From an uncultured Collinsella sp. (GTDB lineage Bacteria; Actinomycetota; Coriobacteriia; Coriobacteriales; Coriobacteriaceae), in assembly GCA_937925715.1 (NCBI GenBank), contig CALAMG010000004.1, forward strand, positions 62,001-126,000: 64,000 nt of DNA, in the 5' to 3' direction. The notes beneath the pieces were generated by a model that saw nothing but the letters and a program-made list of their open reading frames with translations, was not told the DNA's origin and made no database searches. Every line of letters begins with the position of its first letter. Position 1 is the first letter of the stretch. The translations under genes were made by a program, and so were the position numbers. Shown in pieces: positions 8,354-16,359 of the stretch.

Positions 8354-8776
8354 TTACTCCTCCGGAATCGGAAACGCACGGATGAACTCTGCAGGCGAGA
8401 AGGTCTTGATGGTCGAGCGCACAAAAGCGGCGCGGTCACGCGTGATGATAAAGTCCACGCCGGCACGCTCGGCCATCGCACGGATACAGCCGTCCTCAAA
8501 GTCCGGCTCATCGGAATAGGCGGAGGTAAAACAAGCTTCTTGGTCGAGAGGCTCTACCGAGTAGCTCTTAAGACAGTCGCGCACTACCTCGCGGGCGCGC
8601 GCCTCGCCTGCCTGTTTAGTGAGAATGTAGTACGCGTCCTTGAGAGAGCAGGCCGAAACAACACCCTCGATAAGCCCCACGTCAACGAGCCCCTTGGTCG
8701 TTTGCGCCGCCCCATGCTCCGGCCGGCCCGGCAGCACGCAATCGAGCAGAAAATTGGTATCGAGAAATGCCCTCAT
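8354..8776 (-). CDS. PIN-domain toxin (VapC-like)
   Basis: A 140-residue PIN-domain ribonuclease, the toxin half of a type II pair. It opens MRAFLDTNFLLD with the first catalytic Asp, has acidic residues in the central helix (EPDFEDGC), and the late motif FIITRD. VapC-type toxins cut tRNA or rRNA until bound by their antitoxin. The start ATG overlaps the antitoxin stop by 4 bases (8773-8776), which is typical coupling. It carries 'SLKDAYYILTK' between the first and second acidic clusters, as in the PIN_3/COG group. Confidence 0.88.
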   Translation of the reverse strand: MRAFLDTNFLLDCVLPGRPEHGAAQTTKGLVDVGLIEGVVSACSLKDAYYILTKQAGEARAREVVRDCLKSYSVEPLDQEACFTSAYSDEPDFEDGCIRAMAERAGVDFIITRDRAAFVRSTIKTFSPAEFIRAFPIPEE

Positions 8777-9165
8777 AGGTAGCGCTCCCTCGCGACGCGC
8801 TTTTCATCTTCAACCGTCATCGTATCGAGCGGCGTTCCCTTTGGCATGTTAGCCACGATATCGAGATACTCCTGGTAGTCCTCATTCTCCGCGAGCATCT
8901 CACGGATCTCCTTCCAGGTGATCTTGGGATGCCACATCGTACCCACGTCGCGCTTGGGCTTGCCCGTGTCGCACGTCGGTTTTGCGCCCCCACGCTCCTG
9001 GGCAGCGTCATATTCCACTGCAACCGGGCCTTGATAGTCGAGCGGCACGATCTTGAACAACGGCTTGCTCCGCTTGAAGACCACAACCTCCTCGCCCTCA
9101 TTGGCAACCTTTTCGGCCACCTGCGTAAGGTTTTGGCGCAGTTCCGAAAACGCGACGGTAACCAT
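8773..9165 (-). CDS. Phd/YefM-type antitoxin
   Basis: A 130-residue antitoxin. The N-terminus, VTVAFSELRQNLTQVAEKVA, followed by VVVFKRSKPLFKIVPL, is the Phd/YefM DNA-binding fold. The C-terminal half, with WKEIREML, is expected to fold on to the PIN toxin. The ATG at 9165 has GAGAGGAG upstream. It is the first gene of the pair and likely represses its own promoter through the repeats at 9199-9230. It is longer than usual for Phd proteins (about 80-90 residues) because of an insertion around residues 55-85. Confidence 0.85.
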   Translation of the reverse strand: MVTVAFSELRQNLTQVAEKVANEGEEVVVFKRSKPLFKIVPLDYQGPVAVEYDAAQERGGAKPTCDTGKPKRDVGTMWHPKITWKEIREMLAENEDYQEYLDIVANMPKGTPLDTMTVEDEKRVARERYL

Positions 9166-9198
9166 AACTGCTCCTCTCAACATATATCTTCACTGCTA

Positions 9199-9230
9199 AG
9201 TATACACGTTAATGTTAATGTTTATATATA
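9199..9230 (-). promoter_or_regulatory. toxin-antitoxin promoter and operator
   Basis: On the coding strand an AT-rich stretch carries AACATTAACATTAACG (direct repeats 6 bp apart) followed by TATACT, a good -10 box about 35 bp before the antitoxin ATG. The repeats lie where a -35/operator would be. Binding by the antitoxin is inferred. Confidence 0.45.
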
Positions 9231-9312
9231 AAGACCGCCGCAATGGAGAACCGTCATTGTGAGGTCCCTCTGCCCTGCATGAATCTCTTATCGCTCTGGG
9301 ACGGCACCGGTT

Positions 9313-9402
9313 CGCAGGATCGCCCTCATCGACAATATCGTCAGCGACGACCCCGCGACCTACGTGACGCAGATCACGGTGCCGGTTGCCCCGTCCAAAT
9401 AA
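9313..9402 (+). pseudogene. gene-tail remnant, copy 2
   Basis: Reads RIALIDNIVSDDPATYVTQI and on to a TAA at about 9400. It is the second copy of the fragment at 7969-8058, in the same orientation, and again has no upstream body. It is followed by the ligA terminator. Confidence 0.55.
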
Positions 9403-9440
9403 GAACCGCCCGGAAGGCATCGTGCTTCCGGGCGGTTCTT
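9402..9440 (-). terminator. ligA terminator
   Basis: GAACCGCCCGGAAG pairs perfectly with CTTCCGGGCGGTTC around an 8-base loop. It lies 20 bp past the ligA stop and has A/T runs on both sides, so it may work in both directions. Confidence 0.8.
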
Positions 9441-9459
9441 CAATTTGGTTATCGATGCG

Positions 9460-11688
9460 CTAAGCCTCCGGCACCTCACCGGTCGCAAGAATCTGCTCGA
9501 GTGCGTCCTCGTCCAGCACGGGTACGCCCAGCTGCTCGGCCTTGGTGAGCTTGGAGCCCGCTTTGGGACCGGCGACCAGATAGCTCGTCTTCTTCGACAC
9601 GCTGCCCGAAACCTTGGCGCCGAGCACCTTGAGCGCCGCGCCCGCCTCGTCGCGCGTGCGGTTGACGAGTGTACCAGTGAGCACAAAGGTTAAACCCGCA
9701 AGCGGCTGTGCGTCGGCGAGCTCGCCTGCCACGCCAGCGTCGGCTGCAGCTTGCGCGTGCGCGGCGCCCAAGTCGACCTCGAGTGACAGACCCGCCTGAC
9801 GCAGGCGCTCCAGCACGGCAAGGTTCTCGGGCACGGCAAGGAACTGCTTGACGCTCGCCGCAATCTTGGGACCGATACCCTCGCACTCGGCAATATCCTC
9901 TTCGCTCGCCAAGATGAGCTTGTCAATCGACAGGAATCGTTCGGCGATGACCTCGCCCACGCTCTTGCCCACGTGGCGTATACCCAGGGCAAACAGCACG
10001 CGACCGAGCGGCTGGCTCTTGGACTTGTTGAGCTCGGCGATGATCTTTTCGGCCGTCTTGAGGCCCACCGGAATGGGATCGCCCTTCTTGACGCCCTTTT
10101 TGCTGTTTGAGCTGGCATAGGTGCGCCCCGTGTCCAGCCCGGCGATGTCGTCAACCGTGAGCTGGTAGAAGTCAGCGACATCGTGAATCAGCCCGGCGGC
10201 GATCATCTTGTCGACAATCTCGTCGCCCAGGCCGTCGACGTCCATGCAGCCGCGGCTCACCCAGTGGAGCAGGCGCTCCTTGAGCTGCGCGGGGCAGTCG
10301 ATGGAGACGCAGCGGTAAGCGACCTCGCCGTCCTCGTGGACCACGGGGCTGCCGCACACGGGGCAGACCTCGGGCATGTGCCAGTCGACCGAATCGGCCG
10401 GGCGCTTGTCGAGTACCGGGCCCACGACCTCCGGGATCACGTCACCCGCCTTGTGCACGATGATGGTATCGCCCTCGCGCACGTTTTTTCGGCGGATCTC
10501 GTCGATGTTGTGCAGCGTAGCGCGCGCGATGGTGGAGCCGGCGACCGTCACCGGATCGAACTCGGCGACCGGCGTGAGCACGCCGGTGCGGCCCACCTGG
10601 ATGCGAATTTCGCGCAGGACGGTCTGCTTTTCCTCGGGCGGGAACTTAAAGGCAATGGCCCAGCGCGGCGCGCGGGCGGTAAAGCCCAGGTCGAGCTGCT
10701 GCTGAAAGCTATCGACCTTTACGACCACGCCGTCGATGTCGTAATCGAGGTCACCGCGGTGCTCGAGCGCCTGGGCGCAGAACTCGTGGACCTCGGCCGG
10801 CGTGGCGCAACGTGCCACGTTGGGGTTGACGCTAAAGCCGGCACTGCGCAGCCAATCGAGGAACTCGCGCTGGCTGTGGACGTGCAGCGGGTCGGTATCG
10901 GCGATGGCATAGATAAAGGTGGCCAGGTCGCGGCGCGCCGTGACCTTGGGATCCTTTTGGCGCAGGCTGCCGGCGGCGGCGTTGCGCGGGTTGGCGAAGG
11001 GGTCGCGGCCCTCGGCATCGGCCTCGTCGTTCAGGCGCACAAAGCTGCCCTTAGGCATGTAGACCTCGCCGCGCACCTCAATGGTGCGCTCGCGGTCGGC
11101 GCCCATGTGGACAAGCGCCGGCTCGGACAGGTGCATGGGCACATCCTTGATGGTGCGCACGTTGAGCGACACATCCTCGCCCGTGGTGCCATCGCCACGT
11201 GTGGCCGCACGTACGAAGGTGCCGTTTTGGTAGGTAAGGGCCACGCCCAGGCCGTCAATCTTTAGCTCGCAGGTATAGGTAACGCTGCCGGCACCGAGCG
11301 CATCCTCGGTGCGCTGGAGCCACGCGTCGAGCTCGTCCAGATCCATGGCATCGTCCATGGAATACATGCGCGCCATGTGCGTGACCGGCATAAACTGCTC
11401 GCTCACGTAGCCGCCCACGCGTTGGGTGTAGCTGTCGGGCGTTACCAGATCGGGGTAGGTCGCCTCAATTTCCTGCAGCTCAACGAGCATTTTGTCAAAG
11501 GCGGCGTCCGTGATCTCGGGCGCATCGAGCATGTAGTAGCGATAGGCGTGGTAATCGAGCTCATGGCGCAGCTCGGCCGCACGCGCTGCCGCCTGGGCAC
11601 GGGCATCGTCCGGTGCGGTGGCTTCCGCGGTCGCGGGTGTTTCGGTATCGATGTCCACGCCGTCACCAAACAGGCTCGATTGCTCCAT
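9460..11688 (-). CDS. ligA: NAD-dependent DNA ligase LigA
   Basis: A 742-residue essential ligase that seals nicks during replication and repair, using NAD+. Domains in order: Ia and adenylation domain with the AMP-accepting Lys143 in KIDG, OB fold, a four-cysteine zinc finger (CPVC ... CVSIDC), helix-hairpin-helix repeats, and a C-terminal BRCT domain starting LAGLTFVLTGTLVNRTR. The protein is about 70 residues longer than Escherichia coli LigA, mostly from an acidic/Ala-rich N-terminal leader. I chose the ATG at 11688, preceded by AAGGAG; the open frame upstream has no RBS. It stands alone. Confidence 0.95.
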   Translation of the reverse strand: MEQSSLFGDGVDIDTETPATAEATAPDDARAQAAARAAELRHELDYHAYRYYMLDAPEITDAAFDKMLVELQEIEATYPDLVTPDSYTQRVGGYVSEQFMPVTHMARMYSMDDAMDLDELDAWLQRTEDALGAGSVTYTCELKIDGLGVALTYQNGTFVRAATRGDGTTGEDVSLNVRTIKDVPMHLSEPALVHMGADRERTIEVRGEVYMPKGSFVRLNDEADAEGRDPFANPRNAAAGSLRQKDPKVTARRDLATFIYAIADTDPLHVHSQREFLDWLRSAGFSVNPNVARCATPAEVHEFCAQALEHRGDLDYDIDGVVVKVDSFQQQLDLGFTARAPRWAIAFKFPPEEKQTVLREIRIQVGRTGVLTPVAEFDPVTVAGSTIARATLHNIDEIRRKNVREGDTIIVHKAGDVIPEVVGPVLDKRPADSVDWHMPEVCPVCGSPVVHEDGEVAYRCVSIDCPAQLKERLLHWVSRGCMDVDGLGDEIVDKMIAAGLIHDVADFYQLTVDDIAGLDTGRTYASSNSKKGVKKGDPIPVGLKTAEKIIAELNKSKSQPLGRVLFALGIRHVGKSVGEVIAERFLSIDKLILASEEDIAECEGIGPKIAASVKQFLAVPENLAVLERLRQAGLSLEVDLGAAHAQAAADAGVAGELADAQPLAGLTFVLTGTLVNRTRDEAGAALKVLGAKVSGSVSKKTSYLVAGPKAGSKLTKAEQLGVPVLDEDALEQILATGEVPEA

Positions 11689-11797
11689 AGCGGCACTCCT
11701 TCGCTCGATTTCAAACGGATACAAGAGTACCACCGGTCGCAATGGGGCCGAATAGCGGTCTCAAACCGCACCGAATCGGCAGCCGCCAGACTGGGGT

Positions 11798-11998
11798 GGA
11801 CAGTTAGTTCAGATACGTATAAATCCTAGAGCTGGATTAGACACGAACACCCCTGTTTCAACTAATTTGGGCTCCCTGAGACCATGTAAACGTCCCGCTC
11901 GCCCTCCCAAACACCCATTCAAACCCCATCCCAATCAAAAATTGCTCAAAACGCATCCCAAGCTGCCCCAGATTTATACGTATCTGAACTAACTGTCC
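11798..11998. mobile_element. MITE-like element with 28-bp perfect terminal inverted repeats
   Basis: A 201-bp element. Its 28-bp ends are perfect inverted repeats, beginning GGACAGTTAGTTCAGATACG. The interior holds no open reading frame of note and is C/A-rich on the + strand. It fills most of the 447-bp gap between ligA and the HtrA gene. The size and structure are those of a non-autonomous transposable element; no transposase is in the window. Confidence 0.75.
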
Positions 11999-12034
11999 AG
12001 ACCATTACGAACCAGGCCTCTTGCCAGCCACAAG

Positions 12035-12065
12035 TGATCCGTTTTCCTCCGTCCCCAACGGATCA
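12035..12065. repeat. GATCCGTTTTCC hairpin, short copy
   Basis: TGATCCGTTTTCCTCCGTCC is followed by CCAACGGATCA, which pairs with the first bases. The longer, complete form of the same element is at 39675-39738. It lies between the MITE-like element and the HtrA terminator. Confidence 0.6.
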
Positions 12066-12073
12066 ATAAGAAA

Positions 12074-12109
12074 AGAGGGGCTGTCCCGCGTTGATGGGAC
12101 AGCCCCTCT
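12074..12109 (-). terminator. terminator of the HtrA gene
   Basis: AGAGGGGCTGTCCC pairs with GGGACAGCCCCTCT around a CGCGTTGAT loop, and TCTTTTCTTATTG follows on the transcribed strand. It lies 27 bp past the protease stop. The stem contains the CTGTCCC core seen in the REP-like hairpins. Confidence 0.8.
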
Positions 12110-12135
12110 GGCTTCGGCATGTGCGAAATGGCTCG

Positions 12136-13596
12136 TTAGTAACCCTGGCCGTAGCCCTGACCCTGGCCCTGCTGGCCCAGCAGCTCCTCCAGGTACTGGC
12201 GCAGCTGCTCGTCGGTAATACCGCCGTTGCCGGTGTCGGTCGAACTGTCGTCCTGCTGCTGGTTCTGCAGCTCCTCATCGGAGCCCAGCTCGACGGTGAC
12301 CTTCTTCTCTTCCTTGCCGCGCATGAGCGTGATCTCGACCTTCTCGCCCACCTCGTGGCTGCGCAGCGCGATGATCAGGCCATCGGCGCTCGTAATCTCG
12401 TCGTCGCCCAGCTTGGTAATGACATCGCCCTCCTGAATGCCGGCCTTGGCGGCAGGACCATCCTCAACGACGCTCGCCACATACGCGCCGCTATCGGTGC
12501 TTAGCTTGTTGGTGCGAGCGTTGAGCGCATTGACGCTCGAAAGCGTGGCGCCCAGGTACGGATGAACCGGCGTCTTGCCGTCGATGATCTGGTCGGCAAT
12601 GTTCTTGGCGTAGTTAACGGGAATAGCAAAGCCCACGCCCGAGCTGGAGCCCGAGTAGCTCTCGATGAGCGAGTTAATACCCACGAGCTCGCCGTTGTCG
12701 TTGACGAGCGCGCCGCCGGAGTTGCCCGGGTTGATGGCGGCATCAGTCTGGATCATGTTGGCGTAGATGGTGTTGCCGCTGGTAGAGCTCATGGCCGTGG
12801 AGCGATAGAGCGCCGAGACGATGCCCGTGGAGACAGACTGTTCGTTGCCGAACGGCGAACCGATGGCCATGACCCACTCGCCCACGTTGAGCTTGGAGGA
12901 GTCGCCGATCTCGATCGGGGTGAGCTTGGAAGCATCGGCGTCCTTGAGCTTGATGACGGCCAGGTCGCTCGAGGCATCGTTGCCCACGAACTCGGCCTCG
13001 TAGGTGGTGCCGTCATCCATGGTCACCACGTACTGGTCATAGCCATCGACCACATGGTTGTTGGTGAGGATATGGCCCTCGGTATCGAGCACAACGCCCG
13101 AACCGACGCTGCCCGAGCCGTCCGACTCGTCGGCAGACTGCGAAAGCGAGCCATTCTGGCTGCCGCTCGAAGTGGCGGTAATAGAAACCACGGAGGGCAG
13201 GGCCTTGGCAGAAACGGCCTCGGCCAGCGTGGTGTCCTCGGAGTCGATGGTGATCTTTTGCGTCGATGAACCCGAAGCACCCGCCGTCACGGCGTTCCTG
13301 CCGCCGCCGATATCGAGCGTGCCACTCATAATGAGCGCGATGACCAGCAGGGCGCCGCAGGCACAGCCGGCAAGCGCCGTAATGAAGATCGGCAGCTTTT
13401 TGGTCTTGGTCTTGACCACTGTGTGCTTGTTTACAACCTGCTGGCCGCTCAGCGGCTTGCCGGTCTGCGTGTCGTAGGCCTGCACGTAGGGAATGTTGCC
13501 GTCGGCAGGCGTCGACTCCACCTGCACGCGCGGTTGCTGCTGCGTCTCGCCGGCGTGGCCCGCATCCTGGGGACGCTGGGAATCGTTCTCGCTCAT
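12136..13596 (-). CDS. HtrA/DegP-like membrane-anchored serine protease
   Basis: A 486-residue quality-control protease. A hydrophilic cytoplasmic N-terminus of about 65 residues precedes one membrane segment (about 69-91), so the protease faces outside. The trypsin-like domain has the catalytic triad His181 (TNNHVVDG), Asp211 (SSDLAVIKL) and Ser293 (INPGNSGGA). One PDZ domain follows (about 385-465), then a Gln/Gly-rich tail ending GQGYGQGY. The ATG at 13596 is preceded by AAAGGAT. Such proteases degrade or refold damaged proteins at the cell surface. The regulator gene 13803-14465 ends 206 bp upstream, with a terminator between, so this is a separate unit. Confidence 0.92.
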   Translation of the reverse strand: MSENDSQRPQDAGHAGETQQQPRVQVESTPADGNIPYVQAYDTQTGKPLSGQQVVNKHTVVKTKTKKLPIFITALAGCACGALLVIALIMSGTLDIGGGRNAVTAGASGSSTQKITIDSEDTTLAEAVSAKALPSVVSITATSSGSQNGSLSQSADESDGSGSVGSGVVLDTEGHILTNNHVVDGYDQYVVTMDDGTTYEAEFVGNDASSDLAVIKLKDADASKLTPIEIGDSSKLNVGEWVMAIGSPFGNEQSVSTGIVSALYRSTAMSSTSGNTIYANMIQTDAAINPGNSGGALVNDNGELVGINSLIESYSGSSSGVGFAIPVNYAKNIADQIIDGKTPVHPYLGATLSSVNALNARTNKLSTDSGAYVASVVEDGPAAKAGIQEGDVITKLGDDEITSADGLIIALRSHEVGEKVEITLMRGKEEKKVTVELGSDEELQNQQQDDSSTDTGNGGITDEQLRQYLEELLGQQGQGQGYGQGY

Positions 13597-13623
13597 AGCT
13601 GCGATCCTTTCGTCAAATAACCA

Positions 13624-13648
13624 AAGGCCCGCCAAACATGTGGCGGGC
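13624..13648 (-). terminator. hairpin between the GlnR-like gene and htrA
   Basis: GGCCCGCC pairs with GGCGGGCC around AAACATGT. It lies in the 206-bp space between the regulator stop (13803) and the protease start (13596), close to the latter, and probably ends regulator transcripts. Confidence 0.6.
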
Positions 13649-13765
13649 CATCATTGTTCACGTTGAGTTGTACCCCAATATGCGGGTGCACGTGTATGAG
13701 AACGCAATCTTTTAGGAAGGCTTAAGTTCTGTTGCAGGCCCAAAAGGACCCGGCCTGCGGCAAAA

Positions 13766-13797
13766 CCACCGCAAAGGTGCCTGTCCCCTTTGTGGTG
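13766..13797. repeat. REP-like hairpin, CCACCGCAAAGG type
   Basis: ACCACCGCAAAGG, TGCCTGTCC, CCTTTGTGGTG. One mismatch (G against the expected A) in the stem. It lies 5 bp past the regulator stop codon. Confidence 0.75.
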
Positions 13798-13802
13798 AAA
13801 AG

Positions 13803-14465
13803 CTAGTCCTTAAACAGATAGCCCACGCCGCGGACGGTGGTGATGTGTGCCGCGATCTGCGGGCCCACCTTGGAGCGGATGCGTCGAATGTGCACGTCGA
13901 CGGTGCGCGTGCCGCCGCAGTACTCAAAGCCCCACACGCGGTGCAGCAGCACCTCGCGGCTGTAGGCACGGTTGGGGTGCGTCGCCAAAAAGCTCAGCAG
14001 CGAGTACTCCATCAGCGTCAGGTCGATGGGCTCATCATCGAGCGTCACCTGGTAGGTAGCCAGGTTAATCTCAAGGTTGTCGATGTTGAGCACATCGTCG
14101 GCGGTGACGGTCTCCTCCTCGCCCATCAGGCGCTGCGCACGAGCCTTAAGCTCGTTGGATGTCGCCGTGGGGCATACAAAGTCGGCATGCGCGTGATTGG
14201 GCAGGCGCAAGGTACCGAGCGCCTCGTCGTCGACGATCACCAGCATGGGAACGCCGCCGCGGTCGTCGAGCCATTTGGCAATCTGATCGATGCGGTCGCT
14301 GCGGATGCCATCGGAATCGAGGATCAGCAGGTCAAAGTCGTGCGCCGCAGTCGGCGAATCGGGGGTTGCCAGGCTCACCTCGACACCCAGGGTGGTCGTC
14401 AAGCTGCGGGCAAACTCGTGGAAGCGCGTCGTGCGCGCCATGAACAGGGCACTCTTTTCGGACAT
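13803..14465 (-). CDS. GlnR-like orphan winged-helix response regulator
   Basis: A 220-residue OmpR-family regulator. The receiver domain (1-115) keeps a possible phospho-acceptor region, DLLILDSDG, but lacks the N-terminal acidic pair of active receivers. The DNA-binding winged helix (about 135-220) contains the VWGFEYCGGTRTVDVHIRRI signature seen in actinobacterial GlnR. It starts 50 bp past the glnA homologue on the same strand, with no kinase nearby. GlnR proteins control nitrogen genes without phosphorylation, so this is the likely role. ATG at 14465 with TTGGAGG. It could also be a different orphan OmpR regulator. Confidence 0.8.
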   Translation of the reverse strand: MSEKSALFMARTTRFHEFARSLTTTLGVEVSLATPDSPTAAHDFDLLILDSDGIRSDRIDQIAKWLDDRGGVPMLVIVDDEALGTLRLPNHAHADFVCPTATSNELKARAQRLMGEEETVTADDVLNIDNLEINLATYQVTLDDEPIDLTLMEYSLLSFLATHPNRAYSREVLLHRVWGFEYCGGTRTVDVHIRRIRSKVGPQIAAHITTVRGVGYLFKD

Positions 14466-14515
14466 ATCGGCCTCCAAAGAAATGAGCTCAATCGTACTGG
14501 AACAAGCCAGCGTGA

Positions 14516-15853
14516 TTAGGAGTTCGCCAGGTAGTGCTTGATCTCCCACTCGGTGATCGTAGACTCAAACTTATGCCACTCGGCGCGCTTCTTTTTGAGG
14601 AAGAAGCTGTGGATGTGCTCGCCGAGGGCATCCTTCATAAACTGCGAGTCCTCAAACACGTCGAGTGCCTCTTTGAGCGAGCGCGGCAGCGGCGTGTAGC
14701 CGGCCTCGACCATCTGACGGTCGGTGAGCTTGAGCGTCTCGGCCGTTGCCTCGGGCGGGAGCTCCAGCTTGCGCTCGATGCCGTCCAGACCAGCCGCCAG
14801 CGTGACGGCGTTGACCAGGTACGGGTTGGCCATGGGGTCGGGGCTGCGAAGCTCGATGCGCGTGGACAGCTGCTTGCCGGGCTTGTAGACCGGGATGCGG
14901 ACCATACTCGCGCGGTTGCGCAGGCCCCACGTGGCGTACTGCGGCACGGAGTCGCCGCCCGTGGTGATGCGCTTGTACGAGTTGACCGTGGGGTTAGTGA
15001 TGGCGCTGATCTCGCGCGCGTGCGCCAGAATGCCGGCCATGTAGTGTTTGGCGATGTCGGAAAGATGGTACTTCTCGTCGTCCTCGCCCCAAAAGACGTT
15101 GTTGCCGTCGTGGTCGAATAGCGACTGGCACAGGAACATAGCACTGCCGTCCTCGCCTGCCAACGGTTTGGGCATAAAGGAGGCGTGGCAACCGCTCTCG
15201 TAGGCCTGCTGTTTAATGATGAGTTTGGCCGTGGTGATGGCGTCGGACATGCTCAGGGCCTCGGCGTGGCGCAGGCTCATGCCGTGCTGCGAGCGGCCGG
15301 CGGCGTGGAAGGTGTACTCCACGGGCACGGACATCTTCTCGAGCGTGAGGACCGTGTTGCGGCGCAGGTCGCGGGCGGCATCGCTCACCGAAAGATCGAA
15401 GTAGCCCACGTTGTCGAGCGGCTCGGGGGTGTGCTCGTCGGGGAAGTAGTAATACTCCAGCTCGGCGCCCACGTTGAGCAGGTAGCCAGCCTTCTCGGCC
15501 TTGCGGAACATGCGGCGCAGGGCATCGCGCGGATCGCCGGCGAAGGGCTTGCGGTCGGGGGTGCACACGTCGCAGAACACGCGGGCGACGCCGTTGTGGC
15601 TCGGGCGCCACGGCAGAATCTGGAAGGTCGAAGCATCGGGAAACGCCAGCATGTCGGCTTCCTCGGGCGTGGCAAAGCCCTCGATGGCGGAGCCGTCAAA
15701 GCCAATACCCTCCTCAAAAGCGACCTCGAGGTCCTCGGGGCTAATGGCAAAGTTCTTGAGGCGGCCGAGAATGTCGACAAACCACAGACGCACAAAGCGG
15801 ATGTCACGCTGCTCTACAGAGCGGAGTACGTAATCGATGTTCTGCTGGTTCAT
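14516..15853 (-). CDS. glnA: glutamine synthetase type I homologue with degraded active site
   Basis: A 445-residue protein of GSI-alpha length, with the family's beta-grasp and catalytic domains clearly aligned (GFDGSAIEGF, NPTVNSYKRI, RSPDPMANPYL). Several catalytic residues differ. The metal-binding HHEVA...GQHEID segment reads YTFHAAGRSQHGMS, so both Glu ligands are lost. The GSGMHCH segment reads GSAMFLC (residues 237-242), so the metal and ATP His residues are lost. The Glu of the flap (PGYEAP in Bacillus) is replaced by TGGDSVP. The ExE pair in ELEYYYF is kept. It may be an inactive or altered enzyme, perhaps with a regulatory role beside the GlnR-like gene. ATG at 15853 after AAAGGGGAG. 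Confidence 0.85.
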   Translation of the reverse strand: MNQQNIDYVLRSVEQRDIRFVRLWFVDILGRLKNFAISPEDLEVAFEEGIGFDGSAIEGFATPEEADMLAFPDASTFQILPWRPSHNGVARVFCDVCTPDRKPFAGDPRDALRRMFRKAEKAGYLLNVGAELEYYYFPDEHTPEPLDNVGYFDLSVSDAARDLRRNTVLTLEKMSVPVEYTFHAAGRSQHGMSLRHAEALSMSDAITTAKLIIKQQAYESGCHASFMPKPLAGEDGSAMFLCQSLFDHDGNNVFWGEDDEKYHLSDIAKHYMAGILAHAREISAITNPTVNSYKRITTGGDSVPQYATWGLRNRASMVRIPVYKPGKQLSTRIELRSPDPMANPYLVNAVTLAAGLDGIERKLELPPEATAETLKLTDRQMVEAGYTPLPRSLKEALDVFEDSQFMKDALGEHIHSFFLKKKRAEWHKFESTITEWEIKHYLANS

Positions 15854-15987
15854 GTCGCTCCCCTTTCTTTCGGGCGGGTTTCGACTGGTCTATATCGCAG
15901 ATACTATCGCAGAAAAATGTTTCCGCAGGGTTAAAGCGTATCAAGCGCTCAAAAAACGTGTGCGAACAGGCAGTTGCGAACGAGCGG

Positions 15988-16359
15988 TTAGCGTTCAGAT
16001 TCGGAGACAATTTGTCTACAGGCTCGTTCCAGCGCAGGGAACTCCATCGTCACTGCATCCCAAACAACCGAGCGGTCGACATTGCCGTAATCATGCGCAA
16101 GATAATTTCTCATGCCGATAATTCCACGCCATTCAATTTCGGGATGAAGCCGCTGCGAGCGTTCCGACAATTTGCCCGCTTCTTCCGTCACCCTAAGCGC
16201 ACACATCAAAAGGGAGTCCGCCAACGCCCTCGTCCGCACGTCATTCGCATGCAGAAACTGGTCCTCGGTGATATCAAAAGCCTTGATGCGCTCGTTCGTT
16301 TCGGAGATGGCCTCCAAAACCTCTTGGGCGCGAAGGCTGTCTGACTTACGCGCGATCAT
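15988..16359 (-). CDS. hepT: HepT-like HEPN ribonuclease toxin
   Basis: A 123-residue HEPN-domain (DUF86) toxin. The catalytic RX4HXY motif is RNYLAHDY, giving Arg84, His89 and Tyr91. HepT cuts RNA; its partner MntA silences it by adding AMP groups to the motif tyrosine. GAAGGAG lies 9 bases before the ATG at 16359. The start overlaps the antitoxin gene by 14 bases, so the pair is co-translated, with the antitoxin first. Confidence 0.88.
   Translation of the reverse strand: MIARKSDSLRAQEVLEAISETNERIKAFDITEDQFLHANDVRTRALADSLLMCALRVTEEAGKLSERSQRLHPEIEWRGIIGMRNYLAHDYGNVDRSVVWDAVTMEFPALERACRQIVSESER

Noticed and set aside
9243..9548. 101-codon + strand frame between the antitoxin and ligA
   Set aside because: It crosses the remnant and the ligA terminator in the wrong frame and has no RBS.
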